This document shows positions 55,290 to 64,000 of a stretch of DNA of 64,000 nt, piece by piece (within the stretch, counting starts at the first letter, position 1; every line of letters begins with the position of its first letter). The translations under genes were made by a program, and so were the position numbers. The stretch is from positions 32,798,001-32,862,000 of the forward strand of contig CM034546.1 in assembly GCA_020055645.1 (NCBI GenBank), in the 5' to 3' direction. The notes below the pieces were generated by a model, which was given only the letters and a program-made list of their open reading frames with translations, was not told the DNA's origin and made no database searches. This DNA is from Tomocerus qinae. Lineage: Eukaryota; Arthropoda; Collembola; Entomobryomorpha; Tomoceridae.

Positions 55290-55605
55290 TGTTATAAAAA
55301 ATGTACTAAAACAAAGTTTGCATTTGGTTCGCCAATCAAACCTTGATATGAATGCGCTAATTTAATTACAATTAGTTTCTCAATCAACAAACAAGGGCGA
55401 TTAGTGTTCCCATCGGTTGATTCAACACTGCATGATGAACACCTACCAATTTGTGACAAAAATCATCAGCTGCACTTTGGCACCTAATTTTATTCAAAAC
55501 TTAAACACGAAATTTAAATGAAACAATTTTTTACCATTTATACTACTTACCACTACTTCTTAGGTGGTAAGTTTTAGCGTTAAATACTATCATTAGAAAA
55601 TAAGC
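55290..55605 (+). repeat. Dispersed repeat R2, copy 1
   Basis: TTGCATTTGGTTCGCCAATC, TTTGTGACAAAAATCAT, AAATTTAAATGAAAC and TTTAGCGTTAAATACTATCA follow the same order as at 61005-61315. Class unknown; no coding frame. Confidence 0.65.
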
Positions 55606-56880
55606 TGAAAAATAATAGTGTATATAGTAACAGTGGTGATGGCTCCCTTACGGAATAACGTAATCAAATTACTAATGATGCTAGTAAAAATTCCGCTAAA
55701 ATTGTCAAAATTGGAAGAAGTTGAGACTAGTAAATACAATATCAAGATTTGAGGTATTGATTCAACACTTTAGACCAGGATTATGTACCTATTTTTAAAA
55801 TTAGCGAACCATTAAATTTTCTTCGACGCAATGCAGGATATGTACGTGATACAATCGTCATAGTTCATGTTAAAAATAGTCTCATCAAATTAATTTATAG
55901 TATTAATAGTCTATTAGAACGCAGAAAATTACTTTTATCTGTTTATAAATTATAAGGTCATTGTAATAATGGTAGAATATACATAAATCCCGACCTTGCT
56001 AAATTACAGATAGCCAACAATACTGTAAAAAGGGATACAAACATAATATGAATTCTAACAATATTGCTACAAATACTAGTATGCTAGTTTAACTAATTAA
56101 CTTGCACCTTCCACTTCCTGACCTACTGGGGTAATTGATTCTACTCTACTGTACACTACCAGACACTACCAGACAATTAATAAGACCAATGTGACTGTTC
56201 GTAAAAAATGTAGTAACCTTTTTCGAGCACGGCAAGTAATGAACAACCCTCCATAATAGAACATTTTATATTAATATTGTGATAATATTGCTAAAAACCT
56301 AGCAATAATTGGTAAATATAAATATTCATGTACGTACTTGCGCTGGTAATTGTAGTAGCAAGTCAATAAGTGCATAAATATTTAGTAGTGTAAGAATAAA
56401 TAGGTACTGTACTGTACCATAATGTTAGTTAAGAGACAAAGTCTCGATCTGAGGAACATGTAAGGGATATGTCATCTAAAAATATCCCCTCAGATCATAC
56501 AATAGTTTATGACCTAAGATGTAATAAAAATGTTGTTGCTGTACATGAGTGAGAACTTTGTTTTTCTCACGCTCTAATTTTGTTTTTGTTTGTAAGTATT
56601 GGGTATTAAAAATATTGAATAGACTAATAAGGAAAATAAAGACTCAGTCTCCTTTTGTTGTTTGAACCAACAATTTTTACTCTCATCTTGACATAACTCG
56701 GCCAAATCTTTTCGGATTTTGATCGGACTTTCAGGATTCACGACCGAAATTATAGCACGAACCGCCCCTATTAGGGGTAATATCATAATATACAGATTAA
56801 AGATTTAATATGCTTCCAGCCTTTGATTTCATAATTCGTTTTTGATGGAAAAAGGCTATTAATTATAATATATTTACTAA
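55606..56880. other. No recognisable gene
   Basis: AT-rich sequence; the minus-strand frame at 56574-56786 has no recognised domain. No tandem array seen. Confidence 0.45.
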
Positions 56881-56899
56881 AATTGGTCAAGCTTTCGAC

Positions 56900-57640
56900 A
56901 AAATTCTATTATCATCCTCAGGAACTTGAGTTAACACTTCAATTACACATATTAATGGATAGGAGAAATATTATGGCATTTTGGTTTGTAATAGAAAATA
57001 TTTAACAAAAAAACAATAAACAAGTAGTAGGTAGCCAGGTTACAATCTCATTCAGCGTTATTTGCTATAAAATTTAAAGAATAGAATCTAGTAGAAATGA
57101 CCATAGCGAATTAAGAGATAAACCTGAATCCAAATTCATAGTTTGGGCTTTGACCGGATATACAAACCTTCTTTTACTTTCCTTATGAAAGGGTTTGCTT
57201 CTTTATCATTAATTTTATCGACGGAGTATTTTGAATGTGTGTTTCATTTGCAGCGAAATGTAGGGTTACTGCTGATGACAATACTCGGTTATGACCTATA
57301 TCCGCCAAATGTTCTTTACATTTTACGTTAAAATCTCTTCCAGCTTTTCCTATGTAGCTTAGTTGACAATCTTCGCATTTTAATTCATAAACTCCTGAAC
57401 TTACTTTCTTGGGTTCATCTTTGTGGTTACAGAGTTTGCTGTAAAGTTTGGGTCCAGGGTAATAGCCAAAATCAGAATCTAGCTCTGATTGACAATTTTT
57501 GTTATCTTTTTTGTAGCATTGCTAATAAACGGTAGAATCAGACGTTTTTTGTATTCCTTACTAGACTTTTGCGAGTTGTTTATACTTGATTTTTGAACTT
57601 TAATTCTCGAATCTATTAAATTGATTGGATATTTTAAGTG
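56900..57640 (-). pseudogene. Penelope-like element GIY-YIG endonuclease fragment
   Basis: On the minus strand the sequence translates to a basic linker with YKKRLILPFISNATKK, then LYSKLCNHKD and SGVYELKCEDCQLSYIGKAG with RDFNVKCKEHLADI. This is the GIY-YIG endonuclease domain that Penelope-like elements carry after the reverse transcriptase, including the paired cysteines of C-x2-C. The GIY element reads GVYEL and the YIG element YIGKAG. The frame then passes SSAVTLHFAANETH and shifts into EANPFIRKVKEGLYIRSKP. A stop in the linker and the frameshift near 57200 mark it as dead. At 56890-56935 the complement reads CCTGAGGATGATAATAG, a form often seen near ends of such elements. No reverse transcriptase is adjacent. 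Confidence 0.78.
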
Positions 57641-58499
57641 TGAGTGAGACTTGGCTCAATAATTTTATATCCCAATTTCCATAACTGGCTACCATTTATT
57701 TCATAAGAAAGTAGAGACAATATGCATAAAAATGGGAGAGGTGGTGAGTAATTTTGGTTGACTATTTAAATGTAAAAAATATAGTTTTAAATATACCGAG
57801 GATCTTGGAAAACACATTAACATTGGTTATTTAGCCCTTAGTATACAGCACAAGTTTGAAACATCTTTTACGGTAGTGTGTGTGTATATTTCAACAGACT
57901 ATTCAAGTGAATTTTAAATAGGTGTAGTGCCTGATAATTACAAAATTTCTAAGATAATACCATCGCCAATCTACCTCATGTGTTGCATCTTAAAGATTTG
58001 TGACCAATTAGTAACCAACCTATACAACTTAAAATATTGAAAAAATGTATCTACCATAGTTTATTAGAGTATCTAAATTTGAATTTTGTTTTTTGTAAGT
58101 TGGGATTCAGGGCAAAACACTCTACAATATATGCTCAAATAGCTTTGACTAAATTCCTATATGTGTAGCGACTTTGAAAACTAAATGAACTTCCAAAAAA
58201 CGAAATTTCAGTTCATAGCTCTTTAAAAAAAGCATTTAAAATCTACAATATGGCGGTGACATGGTATTTTTTAAAAATTCCTGCGATTTTTGGCAATTAT
58301 TTTAATCTTCATTGTATCTTTAAAAATATCATTATTCACTAGATGAGTAAGCATCCGAAAGCCTGTCATTTCTTATCCGTAGATAAGGAAATTCCATACC
58401 AAACAAATAAATGATTTCTAAAACAAAAAGCGGAAACAACAAAATTGCAATTCAAATATGACAGCCGTTACAGAGACAGAGGGACCAAACAAATATATA
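57641..58499. other. No recognisable gene
   Basis: AT-rich sequence between the Penelope-like fragment and a short tandem array, without long frames or inverted ends. Confidence 0.45.
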
Positions 58500-58915
58500 A
58501 CCACCATATCAGCAAATATAAAACATTTGACATAAATAAATTTTGTTGACCCTACGGGGTAATTAAATACGCTGATTTTAAATATGGACACCGGTGTATC
58601 TTCAGAATGGCACCTTCCGATATAATGGGTATGCCCCCGTATCGGCAAATTTAAAACATTTGAAATAAATAAATTCTGTTGACCCTACGGAGTAATTCAA
58701 TATGCTGATTTCAAATATGGACACCGGTGTATATTCAGAGCGACCCCATCAGATATAGGTGGTATGCCCCCATATGGGCAAAAATAAAACAAATAAATAA
58801 ATTCTTTTAACTCTGCGGGGTAAATTAATACGCTGATTTAAAATATGGATAACGGTGTGTCTTCAGAATGACCCCATTCGATATAAGGGGTCACTCTGAA
58901 TATATATCAGTGGCC
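58500..58915 (+). repeat. Three tandem units of about 133 bp
   Basis: GACCCTACGGGGTAATTAAA at 58548, GACCCTACGGAGTAATTCAA at 58681 and its altered form at 58809 mark three units. Each also holds a GGACACCGGTGTAT-type word (changed to GGATAACGGTGTGT in the third) and, in most, a GATATA-(A/G)-GGG word. The third unit is more diverged. A minus-strand ORF at 58418-58648 is a translation of the repeat. Confidence 0.85.
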
Positions 58916-58999
58916 ATCTTTGAAAACAAGTCCTTACTTGTCGCGAAAATGGAAATCTACAACTACAATGCGCAAAAGGCATTATCGACACCATGATCA

Positions 59000-59229
59000 A
59001 CGAATCGAAAGTTGGAACTTGGTCAGCCGAAATAAACACAGCGGCATGACCAACTAATACAATTAAGTACATCACTGCCCTAAGGTCGGTAACTTCCTAC
59101 AGTAGACAATCAATCTGCAAATGCAAGACGGAATTCCAAACTAATAGATGTCCATGCAAAAAGGATGACATACCATTTGGTACAAAGTGTCATGTTGGCA
59201 ATGTATGTAAGAATGTAAAGTGCAATTGA
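59000..59229 (+). pseudogene. Cysteine-rich C-terminal tail of a transposon-type protein
   Basis: The translation includes TMINESKVGTWSAEINTAA, a stop, and then a tail with CKCKTEFQTNRCPCKKD and KCHVGNVCKNVKCN. The C-x-C...C-x-C...C-x3-CH...C pattern is found at the C terminus of many integrase-type transposon proteins in metazoans (those annotated as KRAB-A domain-containing protein 2-like). The core enzyme is not present here. I rate this as suggestive, since only the tail can be compared. Confidence 0.35.
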
Positions 59230-59517
59230 TTGTTCTTTTACGTATCTACCGATATTATGCTAATTATTTGGTTTTTGCAAATATCACTATTTGACTCAGT
59301 AGTAAAATAGTAAATAATAAAATATTTTGAGCATAAATTATGGTCATATCATGATAAAGTAGCATAATTGTCTAATTAACTCAGGCTTTGCAATGCATTT
59401 AAGCGTGGAACAGTTGTACTGAAACCCCGAGGGTCGGTTATCCTAGTTTAACTCGCTACGCACAGTTATACTAGTACAATGGCGCCCTTACACTGGGGGA
59501 ACAGTTATACTACCACA

Positions 59518-59547
59518 AGTACACCTCCTCCGCGGAGGAGGTGTACT
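59518..59547. repeat. Perfect 30-bp palindrome without spacer
   Basis: AGTACACCTCCTCCG (59518-59532) is followed directly by its exact complement CGGAGGAGGTGTACT (59533-59547). It is GC-rich in an AT-rich context. Nearby, ACAGTTATACTA occurs twice (59463 and 59501). No coding sequence is close. Confidence 0.9.
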
Positions 59548-60034
59548 CACTACTCTTTTAACATGGTATTGCTATATATATACTTTTATTATTATATGTA
59601 TATCTTGAAGAAGATATGTTTGGCGGGAGCCTAGCTTAGCCTGGATCCATTCAGGTTCCTCAGCCGTAACCCCAGTCGGTGGAAGAACTTGAATTAATTT
59701 AGTAGGGCACTAGTTGAACTGAAAACACTATTTAAATAAAAGTTCTTGGATTGATTTAATTTTCAGTGCAAAATTCGAATATCAAAAGCAGCGTATCTAA
59801 GTAAATATTTATTAATTACAACAAAATGAACCTTAAAATATAAAACTGAATTTACATTACGTATTCTTCTCAAAAGAGAGCTACCTGAAAGAACTGATGT
59901 CGGTCCTTTTGAAATTGTTTGTTACAAGGTTGTGTCAACAATTTAATATATGTCTAATATATTTTGTAACAATTAAAAGTAAACCTTTTTGTTTTGCCTT
60001 TTTTGTAAAAAAAGCCTGTTTTTATGTGTTTTTA

Positions 60035-60394
60035 TTACTTAGCTTTATATAATTTGATTTGGCTGTTCCTCCAATAGATTTTCTTGCAATTTGTTTCAGG
60101 TAGCCATTTTCGGTTCTTGATGAGCTTGCAACTGTAGTATAATTTTTTTACTGCATAAGTATCAACGAATGTGTGGAAACAATTACGAGGATATCCACAA
60201 ATGAGGTGAAGACATGGAAGTCTTTGAGCAGAGTCCTTAGTCACTGGTTTGTTGCAGATGACACACTCGTACCACCGCAAAATTACTTTGTCCACACATT
60301 CGTCAGCTGAATCGTCATCTGTAGAAGTATCTTCTTCTCTGTCTTTAGAATCAGATAATTTTTGTAACTTCGAACGAGGTGCGGAATCTTCCAT
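60035..60394 (-). CDS. RING-finger protein, first half of the domain (candidate exon)
   Basis: From the ATG at 60394 the frame gives an acidic, serine-rich N terminus (DSKDREEDTSTDDDSADE) and then ECVICNKPV followed by LPCLHLIC. The spacing C-x2-C-x13-C-x-H-x2-C fits the first five ligands of a RING finger, the domain by which E3 ubiquitin ligases bind their E2 partners, as in TRIM-type proteins. The remaining ligands are not convincingly present before the stop at 60035, so the coding exon may end near 60205 and continue elsewhere, or the gene is broken. Nothing else of this gene was recognised within the window. Confidence 0.45.
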   Translation of the reverse strand: MEDSAPRSKLQKLSDSKDREEDTSTDDDSADECVDKVILRWYECVICNKPVTKDSAQRLPCLHLICGYPRNCFHTFVDTYAVKKLYYSCKLIKNRKWLPETNCKKIYWRNSQIKLYKAK

Positions 60395-60787
60395 TTCTGT
60401 ATTTACGATTAAAAATGATTATATCGTATATTCCATTTCTAAATAGTTTTATACAAGTGTACAGAATTTACACAGTAAGTGACTTACTCACAATATTATA
60501 TTCACTGTGAATGATATGTGCAAATAATCATAAAGAGTCTGATAGACTTGTTTATTGCTTAGGTATATATTATATATGCTTTGAGGTTTAGTATTGGAAC
60601 ATATATAGATAGCAAGCGTTATATCTATATCGTATTATTGTCATATTTCTCGAAATGTAACCTATGACTTCAAAGTATATACAACTTATATAAACTATAA
60701 ACATTCAACTTGTGTTTTTGTGTTATAACGTTTTTCAAAGGCTCTTACTTAGTGTACAAAACTCACCACTTTTTAGGTTTTTTTACT

Positions 60788-60862
60788 ATCACGATGGTAA
60801 AAATGCACTTAATGGTTAAAAAGTGCACTTAATGGTAAAAATGCATTAATTGGTAAAATGTT
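60788..60862 (+). repeat. Short tandem AAAATGCACTTAATGGT units
   Basis: Three imperfect units of about 22 bp: AAAAATGCACTTAATGG, AAAAGTGCACTTAATGG and AAAAATGCATTAATTGG. No other feature. Confidence 0.75.
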
Positions 60863-61004
60863 AAATTTCAGCGATTAATTATTGCAGATATACAAAAGAC
60901 GCAGGTAAAGGTACTTTCTATGAAATATTTCCTATTAACATCTTAATTTATCAAATTGATTTATTTATTTCATTTTTCGCCGACAGTTGTGAAAATGTTA
61001 CTAA

Positions 61005-61315
61005 AACTAAAAATGCATTTGGTATTGCCAATTTAAAAATTATATGAATGTACCAATTTAATTACAATTACAATTAATTACTCAACGGCAAATACAGGCC
61101 ATTAGTGCCCCCCCCCCCCATTGGTTGAATCCTTACCTGTGATTGATGACACTGATCAATGTGTGACAAAAATCATAAGTTTCTAAGCTTTTTCATACAA
61201 TGGCACCGAATTTTGTTTAAAATTCTACATGAAATTTAAATGAAACTATTTTTTACCTTATACCATTTGTCAGTTTAGGTGGCGGCATTTAACCATTAAA
61301 TATTATCATTAAAAA
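61005..61315 (+). repeat. Dispersed repeat R2, copy 2
   Basis: Matches 55290-55605 in order and orientation (GCATTTGGTATTGCCAAT, GTGTGACAAAAATCAT, GAAATTTAAATGAAAC, TTAAATATTATCATTA). A run of 12 C at 61108-61119 interrupts this copy. Confidence 0.65.
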
Positions 61316-63118
61316 CCACTTACCACTGGTAAGTAGTAAATGATATTTTGTACAACGCTCTTACTTATTTTGCCAGGAAAGCATTCTACTATTGCTTTCA
61401 AGTTTATAAGAGGTATTGGTACATATATGCATGACGACAGATATCATATCATAATAATTTTTTTCAAATGGCAGTCTTTATCTAAGTACATAATTATTAA
61501 GGTAGTATACTGTATGCATGTACTAGTAGTGTGATGTGTTATAGTTATAACCCACTGATAAATTAATAAAATATGTATATCCATTGAACATGGTTGCATG
61601 AACAATAACAATAAATAGAATGGTTGGCTAAAATTGGACAAAATTATTTTCGTCCCTGGACAGTTATTATTTCGTCTGCACAAGAGACAAACTGCAAACT
61701 TGCTGCTGATAACCGTCTGAGAGTATTAAACCAGTCACAACAAATGAGTCATCACAAAATCACAGCGTGATAACAAACTCAAACTTCAATCTACTTTACA
61801 CTATTATAGTGTGAATGTATTGACGAGAGTCGTATATAGCATGTATATTATATATCTTGTCAGAACAAGCCAGAATTCAAATCCATAAAAAATAATAAGA
61901 CTTCGAGTGGAGTCATAAAATTACTTAGGAATTGGTATAAATTTATCTTAAGAATATATCACAAACTATACTTAATGGGCTCTGAATTATTACATCGGAA
62001 AAAATACACTTTTTGATTTTATTTTATCTGAGTATTTTACCTGAATATGATATTGGTACCTGAACAACAATACGTGAGACTGACTGCACTCAATTTATCT
62101 TATAAGTTTATGTGGAGCATTTATTTATATAGAATGAAAGGGAGGATTGCTCTTGTTGGGAATTTAATTTAGTATGTTTAGTTTAATCTAGAAAAGAGAC
62201 AAATATCTACGAGGAGTGGACTGTACGAAGAAATTAGACAAACCTTATGTTAGTTATGATGGGCTGCCTGCAATATTCTGTACTCAACAACTACAACTAG
62301 TATGTACAGATTCTAATGCTTTACTATGGCTATATGCTAACCTACTAATAAATGTACTGAAAATGGAATATTTTATTCGTTAGTGTCAACAACTTGTATG
62401 TACATGAAAATATAATCATTTAATCATTTCTTAGATTTCTTCCATGCACGTGTGAAATACGTCGTAATACCCATTGAATTAAAAGTTTTATTGCTGTAAA
62501 AATAACTTAATTTCATTACTAAAAAATACTAAAATGCTTTGTTGACAGAAAACTTGTATACATATAATTATATACGTTCCAGTCTCAAGTATTTATGCAT
62601 ACGTATTATTGGGTTGGGTAAACATAGTGGGCTTTAGTAATAAATGAAACAATGAAGATGGCTAACAATTTAGTTACAAAACATGACATTTCAGAATTGT
62701 CAACAATATAATAAACCATAGTGTAAATGTGAAACGGTCTGCGCCCTATGTAAATAATGCTTACAGTTAATTAATTTCTACATACTCTGCATAATAGTAT
62801 AATGTATAGCACAGCTTAAAATATCTGTTACGTTAAAATAAGCAGTAACAGTAAAACAGTGCAGTAATTCACTTTTTAATCAACATCGCATTGAAAAATC
62901 AATGATATGCCAACATTTTAATCAGATAACAAAACTATATACTTACCTACTGGGCTAAAACTGAAAAATATTTCGGGGGAGCACCTGGAAACAAGTCATG
63001 ATGGTTGCCTTTTTGCTAGCTTGATAGATAAAAACGAATTACAATGATACTGTGAATGTACTTGATCTCTATTGTATACATCTCACCTGTGAACATTATT
63101 AGTACCGTAAACCTATAC
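61316..63118. other. No recognisable gene in 1.8 kb
   Basis: AT-rich, with short frames at 61340-61534 (plus) and 61444-61683 (minus) that lack recognised domains. Confidence 0.45.
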
Positions 63119-63126
63119 CATATACC

Positions 63127-63744
63127 CAAGGGCGTATCTAGAAATTGGATCTAGGGGGTGCTAATTTCCAAAAATGGGTATTGCATGAATCAAACAAATT
63201 AGAGTACCACAATCTATTGGATAAAACAATACGTTTTTGCGCGAAGCGCGAAAAAATTTATGATTTTTAATCTTCTTTGACAAAAAAATTCTCTTTATCT
63301 CTAGGTTTAAGGGGGTTGCCTCTTCTAAATACGTGATTTATATGTCATCAGCCACTCAGTTTAGTGGTACTCAAATTTAGTTTTAGGCTTTTTAAACAGA
63401 AAAATCTCATTTAGTTATACATTTATTTGAGTTGTGTAAATGTAAGATAATCTCAGTTCTAAGGGTGATGTAGTGAGAAAAAGGGTTCAGAAATGCTCGA
63501 ACAGATTCGAAAACGCTCAAAATGCTCTGATTCAAAAATGCTGACGCTGAAACAAAATAGAAAAAATACTCAAAAATAAGATACGAAATGTAATGTCATA
63601 TTAATGTTATAAGAAAATGAAATTATGTTTCCCAATTTGGAATTAAATATATCTGTTTGGTAAAAGCATGATAATATCTAGTGGGTTTTCATAATATTCA
63701 GGGGGTGCTTAAGCACCCTAGCACCCCCCCTAAATACGTCCTTG
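63127..63744. mobile_element. 618-bp hAT-type MITE with perfect 8-bp duplication
   Basis: The left end CAAGGGCGTATCTAG and the complement of the right end CAAGGACGTATTTAG form the inverted tips, followed on both sides by GGGGGTGCT. CATATACC flanks the element exactly at 63119-63126 and 63745-63752. Inside there is a small palindrome TTTTTGCGCGAAGCGCGAAAA (63234-63254) and no transposase. Confidence 0.85.
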
Positions 63745-64000
63745 CATATACCCAATGACAATACACTGTGATATACAAATATAATTATTTTTATCTACTG
63801 ATAACTGAGGTGTCAGTGACACCAGCAGGGGTTATCATATATTCGCCAAATCACATAGGTAATGATTTAATAAAGGACAAAGGGAGAATGACGAGTATAC
63901 TCCCTCCCAGCCAATCATCATAAGCCAACCTCACCCACTACTCAAAGTATAAGTCATCGGACCCGGTACTATACATTCATCATTCAACCATTTTCTAATT

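Overview
The window is AT-rich nuclear DNA of an animal, most likely an arthropod and probably an insect. The evidence is an intron-split prophenoloxidase (hemocyanin-superfamily) gene with short introns, BEL/Pao, Penelope-like, LINE, Gypsy and mariner-type elements, many short hAT-like elements, tRNA- and 5S-derived SINEs, and no bacterial-style operons. Species cannot be told from the sequence.

Layout. (1) 1-17272: an almost pure tandem array of a ~168-bp satellite (about 103 monomers, + orientation). It is built from larger amplified blocks (offsets of about 1.0, 3.83 and 4.70 kb, roughly 6, 23 and 28 monomers). (2) 17273-26411: a non-satellite island of nested dead transposons. It holds a Penelope-like reverse transcriptase broken by a foldback element and by a mariner-type terminal repeat, a minus-strand LINE fragment, and a decayed BEL/Pao element (protease, reverse transcriptase, RNase H, integrase, LTR). 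A trimer of the satellite sits inside the Pao integrase region. (3) 26412-28936: about 15 more satellite monomers in the opposite orientation, decaying towards the right edge, which is marked by two inverted repeats and then a Gypsy-type LTR/gag fragment. (4) 30514-34325: seven minus-strand exons of a prophenoloxidase-like gene with all six expected copper-binding histidines; its first and last exons were not found. (5) 34400-64000: mostly non-coding DNA with small transposons (several with 8-bp target duplications), two SINEs, minisatellites, a mariner/DUF4817 element with ~300-bp inverted repeats, and fragments of host-like genes. These fragments are a Cys-loop receptor extracellular domain, the 3' part of a sugar transporter, two small cysteine-rich secreted-peptide candidates and the first half of a RING finger.

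The only multi-exon gene that looks potentially functional is the phenoloxidase. Most other coding signal is transposon relic. Many plausible ORFs are translations of the satellite and are not genes. The points most worth a second look are the nested higher-order structure of the satellite and the consensus E2F-type motif in nearly every main-type monomer, the satellite trimer inside the Pao element, the strand flip of the arrays around the transposon island, the hAT insertion just inside a phenoloxidase splice donor, and a perfect spacerless 30-bp GC-rich palindrome. I found no convincing new multi-gene system.
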